A program made the position numbers and the translations under genes. A stretch of DNA of 64,000 nucleotides, taken from contig NZ_JAFB01000009.1 of NCBI RefSeq assembly GCF_000519205.1, positions 177,702 to 241,701 on the forward strand, read 5' to 3'. Below, piece by piece: positions 27,947-37,196 of the stretch. This DNA comes from Amycolatopsis taiwanensis DSM 45107. GTDB lineage: Bacteria > Actinomycetota > Actinomycetes > Mycobacteriales > Pseudonocardiaceae. Below the pieces are notes generated by a model. It worked only from the letters and a program-made list of their open reading frames with translations, was not told where the DNA came from and ran no database searches. Each line of letters starts with the position of its first letter. Position 1 is the stretch's first letter.

Positions 27947-30415
27947 ATGGCCAGGGACCTCTCGGGGGCTCTGCCAGCCGAACCCGACCTGTTGATCGGC
28001 CGGGACGACCTCGCGCACCGCATCATCGGTCACCTGCGCGGCGGTGCGCGGGTGGTGACCCTGACCGGGTCCGCCGGTGTCGGCAAGACCACGCTGGCGC
28101 TGCACACGGCCTGGCAGATGCGGCGCGACCTCCCGAAGCTGGTCGTGCGGTGGGTGCGGATGACGTCCTTGCCGTCCGACGCCGAGGCCGAGCAGGTGGA
28201 TCGGGTGGTCCGGGATGCGTTGAACGCCACCGACTACGGGGACCGCCCGCCGTGGGACGCGATCACCGAGTACCTCCGTGTTCCCGGTCGCCACACCCTG
28301 CTGGTGCTGGACAACTGCGAACACATCGTGGTTCAGGCCGGCGAGTTCATCGCCGCCCTGCAGGCGACGGTTCCCGGCCAGGTCACCGTCCTGGCGACCT
28401 CCCGGGAACCGTTGGGCTGTGTCGGCGAGCACGTCGAATACGTCCGGCCGCTGCCCTATCCCCGGGAAGAGGACTCGCTGGACGAGCCCTGGCCGGCGCT
28501 GGAGATGTTCGCGGCCCGTGCCGACGCGTTCGGTCATCCGTTGTCGGCTGCCGAGCGGGTGATCGCCGCCGAACTGGTGCGCAGTGTGGATGGGCTGCCG
28601 TTGGCCATCGCCATCGATGCGGCCCGGTTGCGGTACGAGTCCCTCGCCGAGATCCGGAACAGCCGGCTGATCGACTCCCGCCGGCCGGTCCGCGACCGTT
28701 ATCCGGGACTGGACGATGTGGGCGGGAGAGTGAACAGCGTCCTGGTCCCGGCCGGGCTCCGGCAGTCGTACACCGGCTCCTACGACCGGCTCGACGCGGC
28801 CGAGAAACGGGTCATGGACTCGCTCGGCGTGTTCTCCGGTGGCTTCGATCTGCCCACTGCCGGACAGATATGCAGCGACGGGGAGTTGAGCCCCGACGAC
28901 GTCGTCCGGGCCGTCAAGAGGCTGGTCGACCGGTCACTGGTGCTGGCGGACACCAGCGGCGGGGTGCATCGCTACCGCCTGCTGCAGTCGGTACGGATGT
29001 TCGCGCTGGAAAAGATCAACGACAGTGGCGATCCGGGCGCGCTGCGCCGCCGGCACCTCCGCTATTTCCGGAAGCTGGCGGCACAGTACGCGACGACATG
29101 GTTCAGCGCCAAGGAAGTCTCCATCCTGGAAGACGCGCGCTGGCAGCTGGGAAACTTCGAAGCCGCCATGGCGTACGGCCTGACCGAGCCCGAGTTGGCC
29201 ACCGACGCGCTCGCGATCGCGGTTCACCTCGCCCAGTTACGCGCGTGGCACTACTGGGGCAAGCTCGACGAGGGCAGGAAATGGCTGCTGAAGGGAGTGG
29301 AGGCCACCGCGCAGCTCGGCGTGGCACATCCGATGCGGATCGTGGCCCAATCGCTGGCCGCCTGGATCGCCCTTTGCCAGGGACGAGCCGACGAAGCACG
29401 CCGCCTGCGGGACGCGTGCATCGACGCACAGCGACAGCTGAGTGAACAGGGGGCCGACGGCGCCGGCGATGACCCGTTCGCCGCGGCCGTGAACCCGGCG
29501 GTGCGGTACTTCGACGGGGCGTTCCGGATGCTCGTCCCGGGCGTGGACGACACCTACGACCTCGGGGCCATCGACGTCCTCGAGCAGGCAGCGGCGGAGT
29601 TCGCGGCCCTCGGTGATCGCGGCGGCTGGGCGATGAGCATGTTGTTCGCGGGTCTGGGGGCCGCGTTCCACTTCGCCGACGATCCCGCCAGGGCGGTGGC
29701 GTTGACCAGCGAGTACCTCGCGGCCTGCGAGGCGGCCGGTGCCCAGTGGGCCATCGTCTGGGCGCGCATCGCGCACGCGATGGCGTTGGCCTGGCACGCC
29801 GACCCGAAACAGGCCGAGGCACTGGTCCACGACACCGTCCTGATGGCGCGTGACCTGGACGACGCGTGGGGCACCACCTGGCTGGCGCACGTGCTGGTGT
29901 GGGTCCTCGCGATCCTGCTGGAACAACGCCGCGGCGACCACCCCGGTGGCACGGGCCAGGGTGCCCAGCCACTGAAACGAGAGGCATTCGAACTGGCGCG
30001 GGCATGGGGGGCCGCGGAAGCACAGCGGACTCGAGTGAACGTCCGGCTGGAGGGGCTCGGGCCATTTCTGCGGGCCCAGCAACGCGCCGAGGTGATCATC
30101 CGTGCCGCCCTGGGCTCGGACGTCGAGCGCGTGGTCGCCGACGGTCGCGAACTGGACCACCGGCAGGCCATGCTGCTCCGGATTCCGCAGGAGCCGGCGG
30201 GTTTCGCGGTCCGCTGGCAGGGCCTGCCACCGGACCTGAAACGGATCGCCAGACTGGCCGCACTGGACTGGACCAACAAGGAGATCGGCACCGAGGTGCA
30301 CCTCTCACACCGCACGATCGAACACAAGCTGCCGATCGCCTTGCACAAGCTCGGTCTCCGGCACCGGAAAGAGCTGGTCAATCTGCGGCTGGTGATCGAG
30401 GCTCTGGCTGATTAG
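27947..30415 (+). CDS. NB-ARC/LuxR-type ATPase regulator
   Basis: 822 residues, ATG with GAGGAG six bases upstream. Residues about 35-45 contain Walker A (TGSAGVGKTTLALHTAW) and about 117-125 the Walker B (HTLLVLDNCEH), with ATSREPLG and GLPLAIAIDAARL motifs of the AfsR/STAND ATPase group. A winged-helix segment (VMDSLGVFSGGFDLPTAG) and a helical TPR-like half follow. The final 60 residues are a LuxR/GerE helix-turn-helix (LAALDWTNKEIGTEVHLSHR). STAND regulators switch on ATP/ligand binding. It lies 187 bp after the conservon in the same direction; a functional link is possible but unproven. Confidence 0.88.
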   Translation: MARDLSGALPAEPDLLIGRDDLAHRIIGHLRGGARVVTLTGSAGVGKTTLALHTAWQMRRDLPKLVVRWVRMTSLPSDAEAEQVDRVVRDALNATDYGDRPPWDAITEYLRVPGRHTLLVLDNCEHIVVQAGEFIAALQATVPGQVTVLATSREPLGCVGEHVEYVRPLPYPREEDSLDEPWPALEMFAARADAFGHPLSAAERVIAAELVRSVDGLPLAIAIDAARLRYESLAEIRNSRLIDSRRPVRDRYPGLDDVGGRVNSVLVPAGLRQSYTGSYDRLDAAEKRVMDSLGVFSGGFDLPTAGQICSDGELSPDDVVRAVKRLVDRSLVLADTSGGVHRYRLLQSVRMFALEKINDSGDPGALRRRHLRYFRKLAAQYATTWFSAKEVSILEDARWQLGNFEAAMAYGLTEPELATDALAIAVHLAQLRAWHYWGKLDEGRKWLLKGVEATAQLGVAHPMRIVAQSLAAWIALCQGRADEARRLRDACIDAQRQLSEQGADGAGDDPFAAAVNPAVRYFDGAFRMLVPGVDDTYDLGAIDVLEQAAAEFAALGDRGGWAMSMLFAGLGAAFHFADDPARAVALTSEYLAACEAAGAQWAIVWARIAHAMALAWHADPKQAEALVHDTVLMARDLDDAWGTTWLAHVLVWVLAILLEQRRGDHPGGTGQGAQPLKREAFELARAWGAAEAQRTRVNVRLEGLGPFLRAQQRAEVIIRAALGSDVERVVADGRELDHRQAMLLRIPQEPAGFAVRWQGLPPDLKRIARLAALDWTNKEIGTEVHLSHRTIEHKLPIALHKLGLRHRKELVNLRLVIEALAD

Positions 30416-30543
30416 CGCCCTGCGGACCGCCTCGACCGGGCCCCGCCCGCGCGGGTGCACCATTCGCGACGACCTGCCCGCCCGGACGATGAGCGCCGCG
30501 ACCACCCTGTCCTGCAACTGGCCCACGCAGGAGCCGTTTCCGG

Positions 30544-31170
30544 TCACCTCCCGCTCGGCCTGGGCGGCTTACCCAGTCCCTTCCGCGCCTTCGCGGCCGT
30601 CTCCTCGCCCACGTACTCGGGCGAGATGATCGCGAGTTGCGCGGCGGCGATCCGGGCGAGCCCCGCCGGGCCGGCGGCGTCGACGCCGAGCGCACGGGTC
30701 AGGTGGTCTTGCAGCACATAGATTCCCAGCCGCATCGCGACGAAGACGGCGGCCTCGCCGCGGGGGTCGGCATGGTCGCCGGCACGAGCCCGCTGATGGT
30801 GCTCGGTGATCGCGACCAGTTCGTCGAACAGAGCGGCCGTCGCGTCCGAACCGTCCGCCAGTGCCCGGCCGAGGTAGCGGAAGACCGGGGCGCCCGCGCG
30901 GCGGGAACTTTCCATGAACTCCGGGTCGCCGAGCCGGTCCTCGTCGACCGCACCGGCCAGCGTGGCGCGGATGAACTCCACCACGTACGCGTCACACGCC
31001 TGGCGCAGGCCGGCCTTGTTCCCGAAGTGGTACTGCACGAGCGCGAGGGAAACGCCGGCCCGCTCGGCGACTTTGCGCATACTCGTGCCGGCGGCGTCGT
31101 GTTCGGCGAACAGCGCCAGCGCGGCGTCGCGGATGCGCGCGCGGGCGGTGAGGTCCTCGGCTGGTCGCAT
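30544..31170 (-). CDS. TetR-family regulator, likely controls ABC exporter
   Basis: About 208 residues from the ATG at 31170 (MRPAEDLTARARIRDAAL). Helix-turn-helix: AALALFAEHDAAGTSMRKVAERAGVSLALVQYHFGNKAGL. An in-frame ATG at 31188 would add six residues and overlap the control region. Immediately before the start is the core CAGTATGCT, which also forms the centre of the palindrome in front of the ABC exporter at 32.4 kb. Autoregulation plus control of that exporter is therefore a reasonable inference. It diverges from the cytochrome c biogenesis gene. Confidence 0.88.
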   Translation of the reverse strand: MRPAEDLTARARIRDAALALFAEHDAAGTSMRKVAERAGVSLALVQYHFGNKAGLRQACDAYVVEFIRATLAGAVDEDRLGDPEFMESSRRAGAPVFRYLGRALADGSDATAALFDELVAITEHHQRARAGDHADPRGEAAVFVAMRLGIYVLQDHLTRALGVDAAGPAGLARIAAAQLAIISPEYVGEETAAKARKGLGKPPRPSGR

Positions 31171-31173
31171 GTT

Positions 31174-31182
31174 CAGTATGCT
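31174..31182. promoter_or_regulatory. Operator core CAGTATGCT before TetR gene
   Basis: The nine bases are identical to the centre of the exporter palindrome at 32422-32430. The arms differ here (TT before, ATAC after), and a small GTAT/ATAC inverted repeat overlaps it. It is three bases from the TetR start, a position suited to autoregulation. Confidence 0.5.
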
Positions 31183-31277
31183 ATACATTTGACCTGCCCG
31201 TGCCGGAGCGGGGTAGGCACGGGCAGGTCGCCGCGTGCCCCGTGCCTCCCGGTACCGGACGCAGGAACTACGGGGGT

Positions 31278-32153
31278 TTGATTTTGGGGTTCACGGTCGC
31301 CACCATCAGTGACTGGTCCTTTCTCACCGCCACGGGCATCTACCTGCTCGCGATGGTGTTCGCCACGGTGTCCTCGTCGGCGAATACCCGCATCCCGGTG
31401 GCCGTCGGCGCCCTGGAGCCGCCCCTCCGCGACGATCGCGCCGGCCGGATGGGGCTGGCACTGACGTGGCTCGGCTTCGGGCTGCACGCTGCCGCCGTGG
31501 TGGCGCGTGGGATCGCCGCGCACCGGTGGCCGCTGGGCAACCTCTACGAGTACGTCATGGTGATCACGCTCGTGGCCACGGGCGGGTGGCTCATTGTGGC
31601 GAGCCGGTTCCCGGTGCGGCACATGGCTGTCTGGGTGCTGCTGCCGGTCGCCGGGCTGATGGTGCTCGACGGCAAGGTGTTCTACGCCCAGGCGGCTCCG
31701 GTCTCGCCCGCGCTCCAGTCGTACTGGCTGATCATCCACGTCACCACCGCCGCGGCGGCCACCGGCGCACTGGTGGTGCCCGGGATCGCGAGCGTGCTCT
31801 ACCTCGTGCGCGCGGCGCGGCCGCACCTGAAACTGCCGCCGTCCGAAACGCTCGACCGGGTCGCCTACCGCGCGACGATCATCGGGTTCCCCCTGTTCAC
31901 CTTCGCGGTCATCTGTGGTGCGGTGTGGGCGGAATCGGCGTGGGGCCGGTTCTGGGGCTGGGACCCCAAAGAGGTCACCTCCTTCGTCGCGTGGGTGATG
32001 TACGCGGCCTACCTGCACGCCCGTGCCACCGCCGGCTGGCGAGGCGTTCGTGCCGCGGTGCTGAACGTGCTCGGCCTGGCCGTGCTGGTGTTCAACCTGA
32101 CGTTCGTCAACCTGGTGACCTCGGGCATGCACTCCTACACCGGCCTGAACTGA
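31278..32153 (+). CDS. ccsB: Cytochrome c biogenesis protein, CcsA/CcsB family
   Basis: About 291 residues. Start is uncertain: TTG 31278 follows a GGGGG run and AGGA; the membrane domain begins soon after. About eight hydrophobic segments are visible, with the conserved heme-handling WWD-like motif WGRFWGWDPKEVTSFVAW near 230-247 and a conserved His in helices (LHAAAVVARG, YWLIIHVTTAAA, MHSYTGLN). System II CcsA/CcsB carries heme across the membrane for attachment to apocytochrome c with ResB. No ResB, CcdA or thioredoxin gene is adjacent, so this is an orphan, perhaps second, copy. Confidence 0.87.
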   Translation: MILGFTVATISDWSFLTATGIYLLAMVFATVSSSANTRIPVAVGALEPPLRDDRAGRMGLALTWLGFGLHAAAVVARGIAAHRWPLGNLYEYVMVITLVATGGWLIVASRFPVRHMAVWVLLPVAGLMVLDGKVFYAQAAPVSPALQSYWLIIHVTTAAAATGALVVPGIASVLYLVRAARPHLKLPPSETLDRVAYRATIIGFPLFTFAVICGAVWAESAWGRFWGWDPKEVTSFVAWVMYAAYLHARATAGWRGVRAAVLNVLGLAVLVFNLTFVNLVTSGMHSYTGLN

Positions 32154-32416
32154 CCGGGCCGAGGGGCGGCAATATCCGTCGACGTGCGGGGCCTGGTGAC
32201 GGGCGGCATAAGGTCGATACCGCGGGGTGCCGGCGAGCCACCGATCCGCGCTCACCGGTGAGGTCGCGGCCGCGGTGCCGGAGTTCGGACGAGCCGGCGA
32301 GTGTCCATTGTGGATCGATAATCGCAGCGAACATTGCTCTCCTTCAGCGGATTCCCCGCGCCAGGCATGGCCTTTCGCTGTACAAAGCCGGATGACACGA
32401 CGGTGGAACTGTACGA
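32154..32416. other. Intergenic region before exporter promoter
   Basis: 263 bp without a convincing gene. It contains, near 32351-32373, a stretch resembling the region at 22224-22246 (ATTCCCCG, CCAGGC, TGGCCT in both). Otherwise I see nothing defined before the promoter at 32417. Confidence 0.5.
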
Positions 32417-32445
32417 TTGACCAGTATGCTGGTCAGACGTATAGT
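32417..32445 (+). promoter_or_regulatory. Sigma-70-like promoter with embedded operator
   Basis: TTGACC (32417-32422) and TATAGT (32440-32445) are separated by exactly 17 bases, close to the vegetative consensus. A perfect palindrome, TGACCAG-TATG-CTGGTCA (32418-32435), covers the -35 box and most of the spacer, so a bound TetR-type dimer would exclude polymerase. Transcription from here would give an mRNA leader of about 140 bases before the exporter ATPase. Confidence 0.85.
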
Positions 32446-32596
32446 ACGGTCCTATGAGATCTTCGGACGACGATCCGACTGCTGTCACCGAGCCCGAACG
32501 AACTGCCATGATCGGCGCCGGACAGCCCGAAATCGTGTCTCTTCGCCGGCACACGCGAACCAGCCTCGATCGCTGTTGGACCGGAAAGGAATGACG

Positions 32597-33484
32597 GTGA
32601 CCGAGGCATTGGTGCTCCAGGACATTCGTAAGTCCTTCGGCCGGACGCGTGCACTCGACGGCCTGACGATGTCGGTGCGAACCGGTGATATTCATGGCTT
32701 CCTCGGCCCCAATGGCGCGGGAAAGTCCACCACCTTGCGGATCGTGCTCGGCCTGCTGCGGGCTGACGCCGGCACTGCGCGTCTGTTGGGGGGCGACCCG
32801 TGGCGAGACGCGGTGCACCTGCACCGGCGGCTGGCCTACGTGCCGGGCGACGTGACGCTGTGGCCGAATCTTTCCGGCGGCGAGATCATCGATGTACTCG
32901 GCCGGATGCGGGGTGGGGTGAACGAGCGGCGCCGGGACGAGTTGATCGAGCAGTTCGAGCTGGACACCACGAAGAAAGCCCGCACCTACTCCAAGGGCAA
33001 CCGGCAGAAGGTGGCGCTGGTCGCGGCGCTGGCGTCCGAAGTGGACCTGCTGGTGTTCGACGAGCCGACCTCCGGGCTCGACCCGTTGATGGAGGCGGTT
33101 TTCCAGCAGGCGGTGGCACAGGCTCGCCGACTCGGCCGCACCGTGCTGCTCTCCAGCCATATCCTCGCCGAGGTCGAAGCGCTCTGCGACCGAGTCACGA
33201 TCGTTCGTGCGGGACAGGTCGTCGACGACGGCAGCCTCGCCGAACTACGGCACCTGGGCCGCACGTCGGTCACGACCGAACTGGCCGACGCGCCGGGGGA
33301 ACTGCTGAAAATACCCGGCGTGCACGACCTCGACATCCAAGGCCGGCACGTGCGTTGCGAGGTCGACAACGATGCGCTGGACGAGCTGTTGCGAGCGTTG
33401 ACCAAACTCGGCGTCCGCGCGCTCTCCGTTCATCCGCCGACCCTCGAAAAGCTGTTCCTCCAGCACTATGGGGCGGCGTCATGA
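32597..33484 (+). CDS. ABC exporter ATPase
   Basis: About 295 residues. GTG 32597 is six bases after GGAAAGGA; an ATG at 32591 abuts that site and is less likely. Motifs: Walker [10 protein letters not shown] near 39-47, signature variant [15 protein letters not shown], Walker [15 protein letters not shown], and [14 protein letters not shown]. The C-terminal domain (about 220-295) is of the drug-export type. It pairs with the large ABC-2 permease by an ATGA overlap. Such pairs export antibiotics or other hydrophobic compounds in actinomycetes. Controlled by the operator-promoter 150 bp upstream. Confidence 0.92.
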   Translation: MTEALVLQDIRKSFGRTRALDGLTMSVRTGDIHGFLGPNGAGKSTTLRIVLGLLRADAGTARLLGGDPWRDAVHLHRRLAYVPGDVTLWPNLSGGEIIDVLGRMRGGVNERRRDELIEQFELDTTKKARTYSKGNRQKVALVAALASEVDLLVFDEPTSGLDPLMEAVFQQAVAQARRLGRTVLLSSHILAEVEALCDRVTIVRAGQVVDDGSLAELRHLGRTSVTTELADAPGELLKIPGVHDLDIQGRHVRCEVDNDALDELLRALTKLGVRALSVHPPTLEKLFLQHYGAAS

Positions 33485-35034
33485 ACGGACTCACCGGGAC
33501 CCGTTCGGTCATCCGGCTGATTCTCCGGCGGGATCGCTTGATCCTGCCGCTGTGGATCCTGATAGCGGTATCGGTGCCCTACGGGGTGGCCGCGGGCGCG
33601 GCGAATCTGTACCAGACGCCGGACGAGCTGCGTCGCTACACCGAGGGAGCGCTGGGCAACCCGGCCGAGGTCGCGATGCGCGGTCTGATCTACGAGCCCA
33701 GCCTGGGCGGGGTCACCGCCTGGGGCACCGGGATGGCCGAGGCACTGATCGCCACCGTGGCGAGCCTGCTCGTGGTGATCCGGCATACCCGCGTCGAGGA
33801 GGAAACCGGGCGGCGTGAGTTGCTCGGTTCGACGGTGCTCGGCAGGCACGCCGGCCTGACCGCCGTGCTGTCGGTGGTCGCGGGCACGAACCTCGTCGCG
33901 GCGGCGCTGATGGCGACCACGTTGACCGGGCTCGGTCTGCCTTTCGGCGGCGGCCTCGTGCTCGGCCTGTCCACCGCCGGGACCGGCATCGCGATCGCCG
34001 CGGTCACCGGCATCGCGGCCCAGGTGACCACCGGCGCCGGTACGGCACGCGGGCTCGCGTTCGCCGCACTCGCGATGCTCTTCCTGCTACGTGCCGTCGG
34101 CGATAGTGGCAACGGCCTCACGTCCTGGCTGTCGCCATTCGGCTGGGCACGGTTGAGTCGCGCGTACACCGGTGACCGGTGGTGGGTTCTGTTGTTCTTC
34201 GCGGGATTTGCGGCAGCGGCAACGGCCATCGCCTATGTTCTCGCCACGCGCCGCGACAACGGCGCAGGCCTTCTCTCGGCCCGTCCCGGCCCGGCGTCAG
34301 CCTCCCCCGCGTTGCGGGGCATGTTCGCACTCGCTTGGCGGGCACACCGCGGCGCGGTCCTCGCGTGGACGGTGTCCTGCGCCGCCATCGGAGCACTACT
34401 CGGCGGGTCGGCCCGGGACGCGGCCGAACAGGTTTCCGGCTTGTTCTCGGGCGCGGATGCGTTGTTCTCCTTCACGTTTCTCGTGCTGGCCCAGGCCGTC
34501 ACCGCCTTCACGATCATGACCGTGCTGCGCCTTCGCACCGAAGAAGGCAACGGACTCGCCGAGTTAGGGCTGGCCACCGCACCCAATCGGTTCCGATGGT
34601 CCGGCTCGCACCTGACGGTCGCGCTGACCGCGTCCGTGGTGATGCTCGCGGCCACCGGGCTGGCCTCCGGGCTCACCTACGGTGCGAGTGTCGGCGACGT
34701 CTCCGGCGAGGTGCCGAAATTGCTTGGCGCCGCGCTGGTGTGGCTCCCCGCGGTCTGGATCACGACCGGTATCGCGCTGGCCTTGCTCGGACTGCTACCC
34801 AAGGCCGCCACGGCCTTGTCGTGGCTCGTACTCGGCGTGTTCCTGGCGCTGGAGCTGGCGTTCGAATTCGGACAGGTGAACAAAACCCTGCTGGACCTCT
34901 CACCGTTCAGCCACGTACCCCGGGTGCTGCTCGGTGCACCGCTCACCACGAACTCGCTGATCATCCCGGTGGTGATCGCGGTCGCGCTCGGCGCCTCGGG
35001 ACTGCTGGGGCTGCGCCACCGGGACATCGGCTGA
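33481..35034 (+). CDS. ABC exporter permease, polyketide-antibiotic type
   Basis: 517 residues with about twelve membrane helices in two related halves (first helix [19 protein letters not shown]; second half starts [20 protein letters not shown]). This double-length ABC-2 layout matches the putative antibiotic exporter permeases annotated in actinobacteria and mycobacteria, with [19 protein letters not shown] and [17 protein letters not shown] as the two conserved amphipathic elements. The ATG overlaps the ATPase stop. Whether it gives resistance or exports a native product cannot be told. Confidence 0.88.
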   Translation: MNGLTGTRSVIRLILRRDRLILPLWILIAVSVPYGVAAGAANLYQTPDELRRYTEGALGNPAEVAMRGLIYEPSLGGVTAWGTGMAEALIATVASLLVVIRHTRVEEETGRRELLGSTVLGRHAGLTAVLSVVAGTNLVAAALMATTLTGLGLPFGGGLVLGLSTAGTGIAIAAVTGIAAQVTTGAGTARGLAFAALAMLFLLRAVGDSGNGLTSWLSPFGWARLSRAYTGDRWWVLLFFAGFAAAATAIAYVLATRRDNGAGLLSARPGPASASPALRGMFALAWRAHRGAVLAWTVSCAAIGALLGGSARDAAEQVSGLFSGADALFSFTFLVLAQAVTAFTIMTVLRLRTEEGNGLAELGLATAPNRFRWSGSHLTVALTASVVMLAATGLASGLTYGASVGDVSGEVPKLLGAALVWLPAVWITTGIALALLGLLPKAATALSWLVLGVFLALELAFEFGQVNKTLLDLSPFSHVPRVLLGAPLTTNSLIIPVVIAVALGASGLLGLRHRDIG

Positions 35035-35090
35035 ACAACGAAAACAGCCGCCAGGGCGGGGCGTCGTGGGTCTGTTGTCGCGCGGTGTCT

Positions 35091-35672
35091 TCAGCCCTCG
35101 TCGTCGAGTTCGCGGTAATCCCAAGCTATGGCGGCTGAGGGCAGCAGGACAGCGCTGCCGAAGGTGCCGAACACCAGCGGCTTCCAATCGACGGTACTGA
35201 GCACGAGACCATCGGCGATGGTGAGCACAACGGCGGTCCCGAGGAGAATTAAGAGAGCGACGTAGGCGCCCTTGAGCGCCTGGTTCCGATCGTCCAGTTC
35301 CCGCTCGTCAAGGTCGGAGTCGGGGATCTCGCTCAGCTCCTTGGTCGCCCGTCGCAGCAGGCCCAGGCCCGCCAGCACGGCGATCGCGCCGACCATCTGC
35401 ACCCCATACGTCACCAGTGACTCGGCGGGTAGATAAGCGCTGGCCGCGCCGCAGGCGAACGGGATCGCGGCGAGGCCGGCGAGGGTCCGCCGGCTCGTGC
35501 GGGTCGCCATCCACCGGGGGAGGGGCCGGGCAAGCCGCCGGTCCCGGGTCTCCCGCCGAGCGGTCTCCAGCAGCGCCCGGCGTTCCTCCGGGGTGGCGTC
35601 CTTGGCCGCGGCCAGGACCTGACGATGGTGCTGCAGGCGGCTTTTCCGGCTGGTGCCGGCCGACGGGGTCAT
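35091..35672 (-). CDS. Membrane protein paired with XRE regulator
   Basis: 193 residues. A basic, helical start of about 50 residues (KDATPEERRALLETARRETRDRR) is followed by about four membrane helices: near 62-82, 87-107, 138-160 and 165-185. No known enzyme motif was recognised. Its ATG overlaps the stop of the XRE gene by four bases, and such regulator/membrane-protein couples are common, with the regulator sensing or controlling its partner. Function unknown. Confidence 0.75.
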   Translation of the reverse strand: MTPSAGTSRKSRLQHHRQVLAAAKDATPEERRALLETARRETRDRRLARPLPRWMATRTSRRTLAGLAAIPFACGAASAYLPAESLVTYGVQMVGAIAVLAGLGLLRRATKELSEIPDSDLDERELDDRNQALKGAYVALLILLGTAVVLTIADGLVLSTVDWKPLVFGTFGSAVLLPSAAIAWDYRELDDEG

Positions 35673-35977
35673 GGCTGTCCTCCAGTTTCGTTGGGTCGGT
35701 AGAGCTGGCTCGACATCGGCGAGAAAGGCCGTAGGGAGAACACCGCCTCGACGGGAAGCTGGAAAAACTCGCCGATCCTCAGTGCCAGTTCCGCGGACGG
35801 GCCGTAGTCACCGCGTTCGAGGAAGCCGATGGTCTGCGAGTTCACGCCGACGGCCGTAGCCAGCTCGGCACGAGACACTCCGCGCTCGGCGCGAAGCACG
35901 GCGAGCCGGTTGTGCAGGCTCGTTCGTTTTCGTCCACGCGGTGATGTGTTGCTGGCCACGAGCTCAATGTTGCACAT
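35669..35977 (-). CDS. Small XRE-type DNA-binding protein
   Basis: About 102 residues from ATG 35977; a GTG at 35959 is an alternative. The helix-turn-helix LAVLRAERGVSRAELATAVGVNSQTIGFLERGDYGPSAELALRIGEFF occupies about 27-75, followed by VEAVFSLRPF, as in YgzD/YozG-like mini-regulators. It forms an operon with the membrane protein and diverges from a TetR gene with about 127 bp between starts. Confidence 0.85.
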   Translation of the reverse strand: MCNIELVASNTSPRGRKRTSLHNRLAVLRAERGVSRAELATAVGVNSQTIGFLERGDYGPSAELALRIGEFFQLPVEAVFSLRPFSPMSSQLYRPNETGGQP

Positions 35978-36046
35978 ACGCAATGCTTTGGCAAGCTGGA
36001 CAACACCCGGCTGGCGTCGTGTGCTTGGCTCGGAAGCTTTCAGATG

Positions 36047-36076
36047 TTTAGAACATCGGAATGTTGTGTGTATCCT
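36047..36076 (+). promoter_or_regulatory. Candidate promoter and operator of TetR-PPDK operon
   Basis: TTTAGA (36047-36052) and TATCCT (36071-36076) are 18 bases apart. Inside the spacer, AACAT and ATGTT form an inverted repeat around CGGA (36052-36065), a natural autoregulatory site for the TetR protein encoded 29 bp downstream. Confidence 0.55.
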
Positions 36077-36104
36077 AGTTGCGTCGGCGAGAGAAGGAAC
36101 GGTG

Positions 36105-37196
36105 ATGGTTCGACTGACCCGAGCGCAGCAGCAAGCGCGCACGCGTGCCGCGGTGCTGGCGGCAGCACGGCAAGAGTTCATCGAGTACGGGTACGGCCCG
36201 GCGAAGGTGGATCGGATCGCCGATCGTGCGGAACTGACCCGGGGTGCGGTCTACTCGAACTTCCCGAGCAAGCGCGCGCTCTACCTCGCCGTGCTGATGG
36301 ATCAGGTGATTGCAGCCAGCGGCGCGCCGAAGGTGCAGAAGGTGGATTCGGTGGGTGAAGCGCTCGCGGCGTTCGCCCGGACCTGGCTGGAGCGACTGCC
36401 GCTGGTCGATGACCATGCCGCGGGCGGGCGCCTGCAGTTGCGTTCTTTGGTCGGCGTCGTCGAGGACGACCGCGGACGGGCCGTGCTCGCTCAGACGGCA
36501 CGGTTGGAGGCATTGTTACTGGCCGTCGCGCTGGAATCCTGCACACCCGGGGACGCCGGTGCGCGGCGCGTGCGGTTGGCCGAGTCGGTCCTGACGATGT
36601 TGGGCGGTTCGAGCCTGCTCGCCGAGCTCGCGCCGGGCTTCGGCGACCCGTTCGATCGGGTTCGAGCGTGCGCGCATCTGGCGAGCCTCGACCTCGAAGA
36701 TGCCTGGGCGCCGCCCCACCTGCCCTACGTAGCGCCGGCCACACCATGCCGCAGGACGTGGACCCCGCCGGGCGACCTTTTCGATCAGATCAGTGGCGAC
36801 TCGGTCGAGCTGCGCACGGACGGCGTGGTGGTCGTGCTCGGTCCCCGTCGGGTGGGCGCGGCCGAGGAGGCCCTACGGTCGGCCCGTTCCGGTGAGCAGG
36901 TGACGATCGTCGTGGTCGCAAGCGACCCGGCGGAGACCGGCCGGCTCGTGCGGCTGCGGGTCAGTGATCTGGTCTCCTGCCTGCGGCGCGTGTTCCCGTT
37001 GCAGTCGTGGGAGCGGCTCCGGCTGGTGATCGATGACACCGCTCGCGTCGCGGAGGCTGTCGGCGTGAGCGACATCGACGACGAGACCGAGGTCGCCGTG
37101 CGAGTGCACAGTGGCGCCATCGTCGCACGCGCCGATGGTCGTGGCGCGGCCTACGCGGCAGCGACCGCCGACGTCGATCAGGAGTCGGCGTCATGA
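36105..37196 (+). CDS. Long TetR-family regulator with C-terminal extension
   Basis: 363 residues, about 160 more than a normal TetR protein. AAGGAA precedes the ATG. The N-terminal helix-turn-helix is standard (ARQEFIEYGYGPAKVDRI; RAELTRGAVYSNFPSKRALYLAV). After a ligand-domain-like part to about 205 there is a second region with alternating beta-strand character (SVELRTDGVVVVLGP; VTIVVVASDPAETGRLVRLRV; DDETEVAVRVHSGAIVARADG) that I do not recognise. The stop overlaps the next start as ATGA, so it is in an operon with the following regulator and the PPDK-like gene. Confidence 0.85.
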   Translation: MVRLTRAQQQARTRAAVLAAARQEFIEYGYGPAKVDRIADRAELTRGAVYSNFPSKRALYLAVLMDQVIAASGAPKVQKVDSVGEALAAFARTWLERLPLVDDHAAGGRLQLRSLVGVVEDDRGRAVLAQTARLEALLLAVALESCTPGDAGARRVRLAESVLTMLGGSSLLAELAPGFGDPFDRVRACAHLASLDLEDAWAPPHLPYVAPATPCRRTWTPPGDLFDQISGDSVELRTDGVVVVLGPRRVGAAEEALRSARSGEQVTIVVVASDPAETGRLVRLRVSDLVSCLRRVFPLQSWERLRLVIDDTARVAEAVGVSDIDDETEVAVRVHSGAIVARADGRGAAYAAATADVDQESAS

